A stretch of 64,000 nucleotides of DNA from the NCBI RefSeq assembly GCF_019802345.1, contig NZ_JAINDZ010000008.1, forward strand, positions 88,737 to 152,736, written 5' to 3'. Of this stretch, positions 1-8,899 are shown in pieces. The stretch is from Methylosinus sp. Sm6 (lineage in GTDB: Bacteria; Pseudomonadota; Alphaproteobacteria; Rhizobiales; Beijerinckiaceae). A program made the translations under genes and the position numbers. The stretch's first letter is position 1. Each line of letters opens with the position of its first letter. The notes under the pieces are model-generated. The model was given only the letters and a program-made list of their open reading frames with translations, had not been told where the DNA came from and did no database searches.

Positions 1-578
1 GCGAGATCGTCTGCGACGGCGAGCGCAGCGCGCCTTTCCTCTATCGCGTCGAAGCCGGCGCCGCGCGCCGCTGCGCGCTCAGCGCCGACGGACGCCGGCG
101 CATCGTCGACCTGCTGTTCCCGGGCGATTTCTTCGGCTTCGACGGCGAAGGCCGCGCCGGCTCGAGCATCGAGGCGCTCACCGAAGGCACGATCGTGCTG
201 CGCTATCCGCGCCGCGAGGTCGAAGCGCTCGCCGACGCCGATCCGCAGGCGGCGCGCGCCATTCGCGAGATCGCCTTCGCCGCCATCGCGCGGCTCGAGA
301 CGCAGATCTCGCTGCTCGGGCGCGTCAATGCGGTGGAGAAGGTCGGCGCCTTTCTGCTCGCGCTCGAGGAGCGCCAGAGCGCGGGGGAGCGCGCCGGCCC
401 GCGTCGGGTGACGCTGCCTGTGTCGCGCTGCGATATCGGTGATTTTCTGGCGCTGGCGCCGGAAACGGTCAGCCGCTCCTTCGCCGCGCTGGAGCGGCGC
501 GGCGCGATCAGCCTCTCGGCGCCGCGCGACGTCGCCATTCTCGACCGCGCGGCCTTGCGCGCGCGCGGTCAGCGCTGA
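1..578 (+). CDS. CRP/FNR-family transcriptional regulator, 5' end cut off
   Basis: Partial gene; the reading frame is open from base 3 to the window edge, so the true start lies outside. The visible part begins inside the cyclic-nucleotide-binding-like beta roll (YRVEAG, then LLFPGDFFGF). It continues through the dimerisation helix (IARLETQISLLGRV) to a C-terminal Crp-type helix-turn-helix (CDIGDFLALAPETVSRSFAAL). Proteins of this build bind DNA as dimers and often control respiration or nitrogen metabolism in alphaproteobacteria (FixK/FnrN type). Any N-terminal iron-sulfur cysteines that would separate FNR from FixK are missing from the window, so the signal is unknown. The 3' end overlaps the convergent phasin gene by 10 bases. 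Family call is firm; subfamily is not. Confidence 0.85.
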   Translation, partial: EIVCDGERSAPFLYRVEAGAARRCALSADGRRRIVDLLFPGDFFGFDGEGRAGSSIEALTEGTIVLRYPRREVEALADADPQAARAIREIAFAAIARLETQISLLGRVNAVEKVGAFLLALEERQSAGERAGPRRVTLPVSRCDIGDFLALAPETVSRSFAALERRGAISLSAPRDVAILDRAALRARGQR

Positions 579-1000
579 CCCGTGGCGGCCTGTTGCGCCT
601 TGGAGACGAATTGCTCGGTCTGCTCGCCGAAGCCCGAAATCGCCTTGCTCGTCGCCTCGGACGCGGCCTTGGTCGCGTTCTCGCTCGTCGCCTGCGCCGT
701 GACGAACGCTTCCTTGGCGAGATTGGAGCAGAGCTCGCCGACCCGCGAGGCGCGCGCGAAGAAGTCGCCATAGGCCGCGCGGTAGAACTCCGACTGCAGC
801 TCGATGACGTCGTCGATCTTCTGCACGCGCAGCAGCTTCTCGAAATAGGCGCGGCTATTGTCGAGCGACTGCTTGGAATAGTCGGTCGCTTCGGCGGCGA
901 TCGCCTTCAGGCCTCTCGTTGTCGTGGTCGTCGCAGAATTCAAGGCTTCGAGCTGAAATTTTCCGAGCTCGCGAAAATCGTCGAAGTTCAGATTCGCCAT
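569..1000 (-). CDS. phasin family protein
   Basis: 143 residues, the usual size of alphaproteobacterial phasins. The sequence is almost entirely helical and amphipathic, with no membrane segment. It opens with MANLNFDDFRELGKFQLEAL and ends in an alanine/threonine/serine-rich helix (ATSENATKAASEATSKA). Phasins coat polyhydroxyalkanoate granules, although some serve as general helical stress proteins. The start has a strong GGGAGGG-type ribosome site. It is the gene next downstream of kup on the same strand, 124 bases away, and its end overlaps the converging CRP/FNR gene. No PHA synthase is nearby, so the granule role rests on family resemblance only. Confidence 0.85.
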   Translation of the reverse strand: MANLNFDDFRELGKFQLEALNSATTTTTRGLKAIAAEATDYSKQSLDNSRAYFEKLLRVQKIDDVIELQSEFYRAAYGDFFARASRVGELCSNLAKEAFVTAQATSENATKAASEATSKAISGFGEQTEQFVSKAQQAATGQR

Positions 1001-1124
1001 CGGACACCCTCCCCCGTCGGCGGCGGCCGACGCGCACGCGACTTTGCTCGCCCCGCGATTGTCGGAAACGAGCCCGATGATGGCAAATCGGGGAAATCAC
1101 GTAGGCGCGGCGTCGCGACTTCGT

Positions 1125-3074
1125 TCAGATCGTGAGCCGAGCGCCGAGCTCGACGACGCGATCGGTCGGGATGGAGAAGAAGTCCGTCGCATTGGCCGAT
1201 TGCCTCGTCAAGGCGACATAGAGCTTGTCCTGCCATGGCGGCATTTCGGAGCTCGGGCTCTCCTTGATCGAGCGACGGCCGAGGAAGAAGGAGGTCGTCA
1301 TGATGTCGTATTTGACGCCCGCCTTGCGCATGGCGGCGAGCGCCGCGGGCACGCGCGGGCTTTCCATATAGCCGTAATGGAGCGTCGCGCGCGTGAAGTC
1401 GTGCGAGAGCTTTTCGATCTCGAACCGCTTTTCCGCGGCGACGCGCGGCATGTCCTCCGTGTGCACGCTGATGACCAGCACGCGCTCGTGCAGCACCTTG
1501 TTGTGCTTGAGATTGTGCATGAGCGCGGTGGGCGTGACCTCCGGATCGCTGGTCAAGAAGACCGCCGTGCCGGGAACGCGCGTCGGCTTCGATTTCTCCA
1601 GCATGGCGATGAGCTCGAGAATCGGAATGGAGTCGCGATGGGTCTTCTCCGAGAGAAGGGCGGTGCCGCGCACCCAGGTCCACATCACGATCATCGAGGC
1701 CCCGCCGAGCAGCAGCGGAACCCAGCCGCCGTCGACGACCTTCATCAGATTGGCGGCGAGGAAGGCGAGATCGACAGTGAGAAAAGCCATGATGAACAGC
1801 GTCGCGGCGCCGAGCGGCCAGCGCCATTTGCGCCACACGACGATGAAGGCGAGCGCGGTCGTCGTCACCATGGTGCCGGTGACCGCGATGCCATAGGCCG
1901 AGGCGAGCGCGCTCGAACTCTTGAAGGTGACGACGAGAATCAGCACGCCGATCAGCAGCAGCCGGTTGACGCGGCCGATGTAGATCTGCCCTTCCTGCGT
2001 CTCGGACGTATGGGTGATCTCGAGGCGCGGCAGCAATCCGAGCTGGATCGCCTGCCGCACGAGCGAGAAGGCGCCGGTGATGACCGCCTGGCTCGCGATG
2101 ACCGTCGCCAGCGTCGACAGGATCACCAGCGGCAGCAGCCCCCACTCCGGCGCGAGCAGGAAAAATGGATTCTCGATCGCTCGCGGATCGGCGAGGATCA
2201 GCGCGCCCTGGCCGAGATAATTGAGCAGCAGCGCCGGCAGCACGAAGAAGACCCAGGCGATGCGGATCGGCCTGCGGCCGAAATGGCCCATGTCCGCATA
2301 GAGCGCCTCGGCGCCCGTCACCACCAGGAACACCGAGCCGAGCACGGCGAATCCGATCCAGCCGTGATGCAGGAGAAACGAGAATCCGCGCCGCGGATCG
2401 AAAGCGTGCAGCACCTGCGGCGCATCGCCGATGTGCGAGGCGCCCAGCGCGGCGATGACGATGAAGAAGAGAGCCATCACCGGGCCGAACAGAGCGGCGA
2501 CCCGCGCCGTGCCATGACTCTGCGCCCAGAATAGCGAGACGAGGATGACGAGCGTGATCGGAAAGACGAACTCGCCGAAGCGCGGGTTCACGACCGAAAG
2601 TCCTTCGACGGCGGACAGAACCGAGATCGCCGGAGTGATGATGGCGTCGCCGGAAAACAGCGCCGCGCCGGCGACGCCGAACAGGAACACCGGCGTCGCC
2701 CGCCGGCCGAGCGCGTTCTGCGCGAGCGCCATCAGCGAGAGAATGCCGCCCTCGCCGCGGTTGTCGGCCCGCATCAGGAAGATCACATATTTGACAGTGA
2801 CGGTGAAGATCAGCGCGAAGATGAGCAGCGAGATGGTTCCGACCACCGCCTCCTCGCTCAGGCCGCTCGGCTTGGCGTGGGCGAGCGACTCGCGCAGCGC
2901 ATAGAGCGGGCTCGTGCCGATGTCGCCATAGACGACGCCGATCGACCCGACGATGAGCGACAACAGGCCCGGAGGGCGCGGCGGCTCCGCCGGCGCGGGC
3001 TCGCCGCTCGCGGACGCTGCGCCGTCGCGTCGCGGCGACGGGCTCGCCGGATCCTGCGCTGTCTTGGGGTCCAT
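1125..3074 (-). CDS. kup: Kup-type low-affinity potassium transporter
   Basis: 649 residues, typical of Kup/HAK/KT potassium-proton symporters. A proline- and alanine-rich cytoplasmic N-terminus of about 35 residues precedes the family's opening motif (IGVVYGDIGTSPLYAL). About twelve hydrophobic segments follow, then a hydrophilic C-terminal domain from about residue 470 (LTSDPEVTPTALMHNLKHNK). It takes up potassium at the inner membrane, mainly at low pH or high osmolarity. The ATG at 3074 heads a 286-base gap shared with the divergent hpnB. I see no clear regulator site in that gap. A very long open frame (988-4464) also runs through this gene on the same strand, but only this frame gives a recognisable protein. 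Confidence 0.96.
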   Translation of the reverse strand: MDPKTAQDPASPSPRRDGAASASGEPAPAEPPRPPGLLSLIVGSIGVVYGDIGTSPLYALRESLAHAKPSGLSEEAVVGTISLLIFALIFTVTVKYVIFLMRADNRGEGGILSLMALAQNALGRRATPVFLFGVAGAALFSGDAIITPAISVLSAVEGLSVVNPRFGEFVFPITLVILVSLFWAQSHGTARVAALFGPVMALFFIVIAALGASHIGDAPQVLHAFDPRRGFSFLLHHGWIGFAVLGSVFLVVTGAEALYADMGHFGRRPIRIAWVFFVLPALLLNYLGQGALILADPRAIENPFFLLAPEWGLLPLVILSTLATVIASQAVITGAFSLVRQAIQLGLLPRLEITHTSETQEGQIYIGRVNRLLLIGVLILVVTFKSSSALASAYGIAVTGTMVTTTALAFIVVWRKWRWPLGAATLFIMAFLTVDLAFLAANLMKVVDGGWVPLLLGGASMIVMWTWVRGTALLSEKTHRDSIPILELIAMLEKSKPTRVPGTAVFLTSDPEVTPTALMHNLKHNKVLHERVLVISVHTEDMPRVAAEKRFEIEKLSHDFTRATLHYGYMESPRVPAALAAMRKAGVKYDIMTTSFFLGRRSIKESPSSEMPPWQDKLYVALTRQSANATDFFSIPTDRVVELGARLTI

Positions 3075-3360
3075 GCAGCAAGCCCTGAGAATTTGACGAG
3101 GACGCCCGGCGACGCTGCGGCGCGGGAAGCGCCGCTGTCCGACCCGCGACCGATTCCGCCTCCGCCCACGACGATCCGGCGCGGCGATATACGCCAGGAG
3201 GCGCGGGAAGAGAAGCGGCTGTCGGAAGTTTCTGGCGAAATTCGATTTTGGCGGCCTCCCGAGGCGCGCGCCTCTGGCCAGCGGGGCCGCACGATGCTAT
3301 GGCGTCGCCGTCAGTCCCGGCTCCGCCAAAGGCGGACGGGGACGCGAACGCTCTCGAGAG

Positions 3361-4512
3361 ATGATCGTCACACTCCTCGCCGGCGCAGGCCTCCTCATCT
3401 GGCTCTATCTCCTCGTCGGGCACGGCTCCTTTTGGCGCCTCGCCGAGCATGACCGACGCTTCGCCCCGCCCGGCGCGCGCGCGTCGGCGATAATCCATGT
3501 CGTCGCCATCGTCCCCGCGCGCGACGAAGCCGAGGTGATCGCCGATTCGCTGCGCTCGCTGCTGCGGCAGCGGTTCAGCGGCCGGCTCGACATCGTCCTC
3601 GTCGACGACGAGAGCTCGGACGGCACCGCCGAGGTCGCCCGCGCCACGGCGGAGCAGGAAGGCGCGCCGGACCGGCTCGCCGTGCTGCAGGGGTGGCCGG
3701 AGCAGGGCTGGACCGGCAAGCTCGCGGCGATGAACCGCGGCTTCGTCCATGTGACGTCGCTGCCGCAGCGGCCAGACTACGTCCTCTTCTGCGACGCCGA
3801 CATCGGCTTTGCGCCGGACCTGCTCGAGCGGCTGGCGGCAGGGGCCGAGGCGCGCGGAACCGTGCTCGCCTCGCTGATGGTCAAGCTGCGCTGCGAGAGC
3901 CTCGCCGAGCGCTGGCTCGTGCCCGCCTTCATCTTCTTTTTTCAAAAGCTCTATCCCTTTTCCCGGGTCAATGATCCGGAGAGCCGGGTCGCCGCGGCGG
4001 CGGGCGGGGTGATGCTGGTGCGGCCGTCGGCGCTGGAGCAGGCCGGCGGCCTCGCGCAGATCCGCGGCGCGCTGATCGACGATTGCGCGCTCGGCAAGCT
4101 GCTGAAGCGAGAGGGGCCGATCTGGCTCGGCCTCACCGACGACGCCTGGAGCCTGCGCCCTTACGCCAGCTACGTCGACATCGAGCGGATGGTGACGCGC
4201 TCGGCCTATGCGCAGCTGCGCTACTCGCCTTGGCGCCTCGCCGGCGCGGTCGCCGGAATGGGGCTCGTCTATCTCGCCCCGCCGATCATCGCCTTCTCGG
4301 GGCGCGAAGCCTCGGCCTTTCCGGCCCTCGTCGCCTATCTGCTGATGGTCCAGGCCTATATGCCGACGCTGCGCTTCTACGGGCGAAGCCGTATCGGCGC
4401 CTTCGCCTTGCCCATCGTCGCCGCCTGCTATACGTGGTTCACATTGCTGTCCGCTTGGCGGCACGGCCGCGGGCGCGGCGGCGCCTGGAAGGGGCGGTAT
4501 CAGGCGCCGTGA
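3361..4512 (+). CDS. hpnB: hopanoid-associated glycosyltransferase HpnB
   Basis: 383 residues. A short hydrophobic N-terminus (LLAGAGLLIWLYLLVG) anchors a family-2 glycosyltransferase domain. It has the nucleotide-sugar motif VPARDEAEVI, VDDESSDG at residues 81-88 and CDAD at 144-147. The end is hydrophobic, with two or three further membrane segments (VAGMGLVYLAPPIIAF and after). In hopanoid clusters this gene is called HpnB and is thought to modify the polar head or side chain, though its exact reaction is not settled. It is the first gene of hpnB-C-D-E; hpnC starts 19 bases after its stop. The upstream gap separates it from divergent kup. Confidence 0.9.
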   Translation: MIVTLLAGAGLLIWLYLLVGHGSFWRLAEHDRRFAPPGARASAIIHVVAIVPARDEAEVIADSLRSLLRQRFSGRLDIVLVDDESSDGTAEVARATAEQEGAPDRLAVLQGWPEQGWTGKLAAMNRGFVHVTSLPQRPDYVLFCDADIGFAPDLLERLAAGAEARGTVLASLMVKLRCESLAERWLVPAFIFFFQKLYPFSRVNDPESRVAAAAGGVMLVRPSALEQAGGLAQIRGALIDDCALGKLLKREGPIWLGLTDDAWSLRPYASYVDIERMVTRSAYAQLRYSPWRLAGAVAGMGLVYLAPPIIAFSGREASAFPALVAYLLMVQAYMPTLRFYGRSRIGAFALPIVAACYTWFTLLSAWRHGRGRGGAWKGRYQAP

Positions 4513-4531
4513 CGAGCGAGGACGATCTCAA

Positions 4532-5413
4532 ATGAGCGACATCGCCGCCGCTGGGTCGGGCAAGGGCCACAGGGACGAGAATTTCCCCGTCGCCTCGGTG
4601 TTCATCACTCCGCGCCACCGCGCGCCGATCCTCGCCTTCTATGATTTTGTCCGCGCGGCGGACGACATCTCCGACCATGCGGCTCTGTCCGGCGATGAGA
4701 AGATCGCCATGCTCGACCGAATGGAGGCGGCGCTGCTGTCGGGCGGCGAGCCGATCGCCGTCGCCCTGCGGCTGCGCGAAGCGCTCGCCGAGCGTGGGCT
4801 CGAGCCGCGTCATGCGCAGGACCTGCTCATCGCCTTTCGCCGCGACGTGACGCAGACGCGCTATCGCGATTTCGACGATCTCATGGACTATTGCCGCTAT
4901 TCCGCAATGCCGGTCGGCCGCTTCGTGCTCGACGTTCACGGCGAGGACCGCGGCGCGACATGGGGCGCCAATGACGCGCTCTGCGCGGCGCTGCAGATCA
5001 TCAATCATCTGCAGGACTGCGCGAAGGATTATCGGAGTCTCGATCGCGTCTATCTGCCGCAGGACCTGCTCGCCGCGCAGGGCGCGAGCGTCGACATGCT
5101 CGCCGAGACCGCCGCTCCGCCGCCGCTCGCGGCCTCGCTGCGCGAGCTGGCGCGCCGCACGAGCGAGCTGCTCGCGCAAAGCTCGCCTTTCGCGGACCGC
5201 ATCGCCGATATCCGGCTCGCCATGGAGGTCGGCGCCATTCAGCGTCTCGCCGAGACGCTGACGCGGCGGCTGCTTGTCGCCGATCCGCTGAGCGAGGCGG
5301 TTCACGCCGGCAAGGGCCAATTCCTCGCCACGGCGCTGTTCGGCGCGGGCGCGGTTCTGCTGCGGCGGCTGACGCGGCCGCGCTCGCGCGCATTGGCGGG
5401 CGAATCGGCATGA
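4532..5413 (+). CDS. hpnC: squalene synthase HpnC (hydroxysqualene synthase)
   Basis: 293 residues, a class-I trans-prenyltransferase of the squalene/phytoene synthase family. The two aspartate-rich motifs are RAADDISDH (DD at 44-45) and QDCAKD at 161-166. In the three-enzyme route to squalene, HpnC turns presqualene diphosphate, made by HpnD, into hydroxysqualene for HpnE. Assignment to HpnC rather than HpnD follows from gene order (hpnB-C-D-E) and the QDCAKD form of the second motif. Its last four bases (ATGA) overlap the hpnD start, which suggests translational coupling. Confidence 0.93.
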   Translation: MSDIAAAGSGKGHRDENFPVASVFITPRHRAPILAFYDFVRAADDISDHAALSGDEKIAMLDRMEAALLSGGEPIAVALRLREALAERGLEPRHAQDLLIAFRRDVTQTRYRDFDDLMDYCRYSAMPVGRFVLDVHGEDRGATWGANDALCAALQIINHLQDCAKDYRSLDRVYLPQDLLAAQGASVDMLAETAAPPPLAASLRELARRTSELLAQSSPFADRIADIRLAMEVGAIQRLAETLTRRLLVADPLSEAVHAGKGQFLATALFGAGAVLLRRLTRPRSRALAGESA

Positions 5414-6291
5414 GCGTCGACAGCCCCGCTCTGCTCGCCGACGGCGCGGCGAAGCCCGTCGCCGCCAAGAGCTCCTTCTATCTCGCCATGCGCGTGCTCG
5501 AGCCCGAGCGGCGCGACGCGATGTATGCGATCTACGGCTTTTGCCGCGCCGTCGACGACATCGCCGACGAAGACGGCGACCGCGCCGCGCGCCTTGCCGC
5601 GCTCGACGACTGGCGCCGCGATCTCGACGAGCTCTACGCCGGCCGCACGCATAAGCGCTGCGCCGACCTCGCCGCGCCGGTGCGGCGCTTTGCGCTCGAT
5701 CGCGTCGATTTCGAGGCGGTGATCGACGGCATGGCCATGGATGTCGTCGAGGATATTCGCGCGCCCGAGTGGGAGCGGCTCGACCTCTATTGCGATCGCG
5801 TCGCCAGCGCGGTGGGGCGCCTCTCGGTGCGCGTCTTCGGCCTCGCGGACGACGCCGATTGCGGCGGCGAGAACGGCGGCCTGCCGACCAAGGCGCGGCT
5901 GCTCGCCTTTCACATGGGCCGCGCGCTGCAGCTCACCAACATATTGCGCGACCTCGACGAGGACGATCGGAGAGGTCGGCTCTATCTGCCGCGCGAGGCG
6001 CTGGAGGCGGCGGGCGTCACGGATGTCTCGCCCGGCGCCGCGCTCGCGCATCCCGGCCTCGCCGAGGCCTGCGGGTCGGTCGCCGATCGCGCGCGAAAAC
6101 ATTATGCGGAAGCCGAGCTCATCATGCGCGTCTCGCCGCCGAGCGCGGTGAAGGCGCCCTATCTGATGGCGACCGCCTATCGCTCGATTCTCGACCGTCT
6201 CGTCGCTCGCGGCTTCGCGCCGCCGCGCGCGCCGGTCTCGGCTTCGCGCGCCAAGATTCTTCTGGCGCTGCTCAAATATGCGCTGACGTGA
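5410..6291 (+). CDS. hpnD: presqualene diphosphate synthase HpnD
   Basis: 293 residues, same fold as the preceding gene but clearly divergent in sequence. The aspartate-rich motifs are DDIADE at 49-54 and RDLDED at 180-185. It condenses two farnesyl diphosphates head to head into presqualene diphosphate, the first committed step to squalene and hopanoids. Family members of this build otherwise make phytoene, so the name relies on its place between hpnC and hpnE. It overlaps hpnC by ATGA at its start and hpnE by GTGA at its end. Confidence 0.93.
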   Translation: MSVDSPALLADGAAKPVAAKSSFYLAMRVLEPERRDAMYAIYGFCRAVDDIADEDGDRAARLAALDDWRRDLDELYAGRTHKRCADLAAPVRRFALDRVDFEAVIDGMAMDVVEDIRAPEWERLDLYCDRVASAVGRLSVRVFGLADDADCGGENGGLPTKARLLAFHMGRALQLTNILRDLDEDDRRGRLYLPREALEAAGVTDVSPGAALAHPGLAEACGSVADRARKHYAEAELIMRVSPPSAVKAPYLMATAYRSILDRLVARGFAPPRAPVSASRAKILLALLKYALT

Positions 6292-7532
6292 CGCGGACCG
6301 TTCATGTCATCGGCGCGGGCCTCGCCGGCCTCGCTTGCGCGTTGCGCCTTTCCGGCGAGGGGCGCCGCGTCGCGCTCTACGAGGCCGCGCGCATGGCGGG
6401 CGGGCGCTGCCGCTCCTATCATGATCCGAGCCTCGATCTCGTCATCGACAATGGCAATCATCTGCTGCTGTCCGGCAATGGCGCGGCGCTCGACTATGCG
6501 CGGCGCATCGGCGCCATGGGCGAGCTGGTCGGCCCGAAGGACTGCGTGTTCGATTTTTTGGACACGCGCAATGGCGAGCGCTGGCGCCTCAGGCCCAACG
6601 CCTCGCGCCTGCCCTGGTGGATTTTTGTCGCGGATCGCCGCGTCCCCGGCTCCTCGCCGGGCGATTATCTGGGCGCGCTCGGACTGTTGCGCGCAAAAAG
6701 AGGCGCGACCATCGGCGAGGCGATGGATTGCTCCGGCCTGCTCTATGAGCGGTTGTGGGGCCCCGTGCTGCTGTCGGCTCTGAACATGGATCCGCGCGAG
6801 GCCTCCGCCGAGCTCGCCGGCGCCGTGCTGCGCGAGACGCTCGGAGCCGGCGGCGCCGCCTGCCGCCCGCTGGCGCCGCGCCGCGGACTCGGCGCGGCCT
6901 TCATCGAGCCGGCGCTGGCGACGCTCGCCGCGGCGGGCGTCACGCCGCGCTATGGCGCGCGGCTGCGGGCGATCGAATTTTCGGGCGAGCGCGCCGTTGC
7001 GCTGGATTTCGGCGAGGAGCGCGTCGCGCTCGGCGATGACGACGCGATCACGCTCGCCGTTCCGCCCTGGACGGCGCAGGAGCTGCTGCCGGAGATCGTC
7101 GCGCCCGATGATTTCCGCGGCATCGTCAATGCGCATTTCAAGATCGCGCCGCCGCCCGGCCAGCCGCCGCTCATCGGCATGATCGGCTCGCTGACCGAAT
7201 GGCTGTTCGCCTTCGGGGATCGCCTGTCGGTGACGATCAGCGGCGCCGACCGGCTGATGGACGAGCCGCGCGAAAGCCTCGCCGAGCGCATCTGGACCGA
7301 GGTCGCCGCCGCGACCGGCCTGCCCCGTGCGCTGCCGCCATGGCAGATCGTGAAGGAAAAGCGCGCGACCTTCGCCGCGACGCCGGCGCAGCAGCGCCGC
7401 CGGCCGGATGCGGCGACGCGCTGGCGCAATCTTTTTCTCGCCGGCGACTGGACGGCGACCGGCCTTCCGGCGACGATCGAAGGCGCGATCCGCTCCGGCG
7501 ACCGCGCCGCGGCGCTCGTTACGCGAATGTGA
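6288..7532 (+). CDS. hpnE: hydroxysqualene dehydroxylase HpnE
   Basis: 414 residues with a GTG start at 6288 that overlaps the hpnD stop. The frame is open far upstream to 5769, but that part is out of family and lies inside hpnD. The N-terminus is a Rossmann FAD-binding motif (HVIGAGLAGLACAL, then ARMAGGRC), as in phytoene desaturase-like flavoproteins. The C-terminal FAD-binding stretch is LFLAGDWTATGLPATIEGA. It reduces hydroxysqualene to squalene. Squalene-hopene cyclase (hpnF/shc), often the next gene, is absent here: the histidine phosphatase converges 23 bases downstream. Confidence 0.93.
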   Translation: MTRTVHVIGAGLAGLACALRLSGEGRRVALYEAARMAGGRCRSYHDPSLDLVIDNGNHLLLSGNGAALDYARRIGAMGELVGPKDCVFDFLDTRNGERWRLRPNASRLPWWIFVADRRVPGSSPGDYLGALGLLRAKRGATIGEAMDCSGLLYERLWGPVLLSALNMDPREASAELAGAVLRETLGAGGAACRPLAPRRGLGAAFIEPALATLAAAGVTPRYGARLRAIEFSGERAVALDFGEERVALGDDDAITLAVPPWTAQELLPEIVAPDDFRGIVNAHFKIAPPPGQPPLIGMIGSLTEWLFAFGDRLSVTISGADRLMDEPRESLAERIWTEVAAATGLPRALPPWQIVKEKRATFAATPAQQRRRPDAATRWRNLFLAGDWTATGLPATIEGAIRSGDRAAALVTRM

Positions 7533-7555
7533 GACCGAGGAGGGGCCCTCGGCGC

Positions 7556-8173
7556 TTACCCGCACCGCGAGGATGCGAGCTCGCGCTCTTCGAACGTGCG
7601 AGGCGGAGGGCGACTCGCATGAAACGACCATCGGCGCTCGTTGCGGCGCAGCTCCACCGCCGACAGAGGCGACGCGTCGATTCGCCAGAAGGCGTTGGCG
7701 GAAGCGCCTATGGCGTGAACGACCGCGGCGCGGATCACACTGGCGTGGGTGATGGCCAGCGCAGGACCGACCAAAGCGTCGTCGTCCATCCACTCGGCGA
7801 CGCGGCGGAGCAGAGCGGCGATCGACTCGCCGCCATGCGGCGCGGCCTCGGGGTCGGTCAGCCATTGCTCGACCGCTGCGGGCTCGCCGCGGGCGATGTC
7901 CGTCAGCTTGCCGCCGGCCCATCGGCCGTAGTCGCAATCGCGCAAGGCCGGCTCGGGGCGCGCGGTCAGGCCGGCCGCGGCGGCGGTTTCGAGGGCGCGC
8001 CGGGCCGGGCTGCAGACGATCGCCCGCATGGAGGAAAACGCGCCGCCGAGCGCCGTCGCCGACGCATGGCCCGTCGCGTCGATCGGCTCGTCGAGAGGGA
8101 AAGCCGCGGTCCTCTGTGCGTTCGTGGACGCGTGGCAGAGCAAGAGCAGGATCAGCCTCGTCCGCCCGGTCAC
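7556..8173 (-). CDS. histidine phosphatase family protein of the cobalamin cluster
   Basis: 205 residues, starting at the GTG whose bases overlap the cbtA stop (GTGA). It has the phosphoglycerate-mutase/histidine-phosphatase fold order: catalytic-histidine loop LLCHAST near the N-terminus, CSPARRALETA, a GRWAGG segment, HGGES, and the second histidine loop THASVIRAAVVHA. The usual RHG triplet reads CHA, so the arginine that normally contacts the phosphate is a cysteine. In cobalamin clusters such proteins may act as the alpha-ribazole phosphatase (CobC type). That role here is inference from the neighbouring cbtBA and cob genes and from the shared riboswitch. It is the last gene of the cbtB-cbtA transcript. 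Confidence 0.75.
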   Translation of the reverse strand: MTGRTRLILLLLCHASTNAQRTAAFPLDEPIDATGHASATALGGAFSSMRAIVCSPARRALETAAAAGLTARPEPALRDCDYGRWAGGKLTDIARGEPAAVEQWLTDPEAAPHGGESIAALLRRVAEWMDDDALVGPALAITHASVIRAAVVHAIGASANAFWRIDASPLSAVELRRNERRWSFHASRPPPRTFEERELASSRCG

Positions 8174-8883
8174 GTTTCGACGGCCGGCGCCCGGCTCTCG
8201 CACAGGGCGCCGAAGACGAGGCCGATCGTCAGCCACAGGACCGTATTGACGCCGAGCGACGCGAGCCGGAAACGCCACAAAGTCGTCGCCGCAAAATTCC
8301 GCGGAACCTCGTCGATCGGCGGCAGGATCGACATCACGCCCGCCATGATGGCGATATAACCGCCGACGCCCAGGATCGCGGCGTTCCATGCGCCGAGCCT
8401 CCGCCTCGCGCCGCCGACGGCGCAGGCCGCGGCGACAGCCGCGAGGAGCGAGACCGCGAGCATGCCGAAATGGAGAAAGGTGCGCGTCCCGATCGTCGCC
8501 GGATCGCCGACCGCCGGGGGATTGGGCGGATATTCGAGCGCCGGAACAATGACGAAGATGAAGAGACCGAGCGCGGCGAGCAGCAAAGCGGTCGTTCGGG
8601 CGTCGAGCCGTCCCATACGGCCATTGGCGAAAGCGAACGCCAGCGCGAATAGGCCTCCGAGCGCGGCGCCATAGGCGAGCGTCGCGGTGAGCAGGCCCAG
8701 CGTGCTCTGTATCGCGCGGCTCACCAGCTCGGGTTCGGGCGCCTCCTCCGCCTTCGACATCCCGGCCTCGAAGGCGATGGCGAGATCGATCTGGGCCTCG
8801 CCGAAAAGCGAAGCGAATAGGAAAGCGGCGACGCCCGCGAGGACGCCGGACAGCATCCCGCGAAGCAGGAGTTTCGCGACCAT
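8170..8883 (-). CDS. cbtA: CbtA, cobalt transporter subunit
   Basis: 237 residues from the ATG at 8883; the open frame continues upstream to 9066 but that part covers cbtB. At least five hydrophobic membrane segments are visible: LLLRGMLSGVLAGVAAFLFA; LLTATLAYGAALGGLFALAF; ALLLAALGLFIFVIVPALEY; FGMLAVSLLAAVAAACA; LGVNTVLWLTIGLVFGALCE. CbtA is predicted from genome context to be the membrane channel of a B12-regulated cobalt uptake system with the small CbtB. It sits 17 bases after cbtB and behind a cobalamin riboswitch, as expected. The transport activity itself is known only by prediction for the family. Confidence 0.9.
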   Translation of the reverse strand: MVAKLLLRGMLSGVLAGVAAFLFASLFGEAQIDLAIAFEAGMSKAEEAPEPELVSRAIQSTLGLLTATLAYGAALGGLFALAFAFANGRMGRLDARTTALLLAALGLFIFVIVPALEYPPNPPAVGDPATIGTRTFLHFGMLAVSLLAAVAAACAVGGARRRLGAWNAAILGVGGYIAIMAGVMSILPPIDEVPRNFAATTLWRFRLASLGVNTVLWLTIGLVFGALCESRAPAVET

Positions 8884-8899
8884 TGGAGAGGCCCCCGAC

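Noticed and set aside
988..4464. Open frame of 1158 codons on the minus strand
   Set aside because: Overlaps kup and hpnB out of frame or antisense; Arg/Ala-rich with no motif. High GC leaves such frames open.
5769..6287. In-frame upstream extension of hpnE
   Set aside because: Lies within hpnD; the FAD-binding N-terminus starts just after the GTG at 6288.
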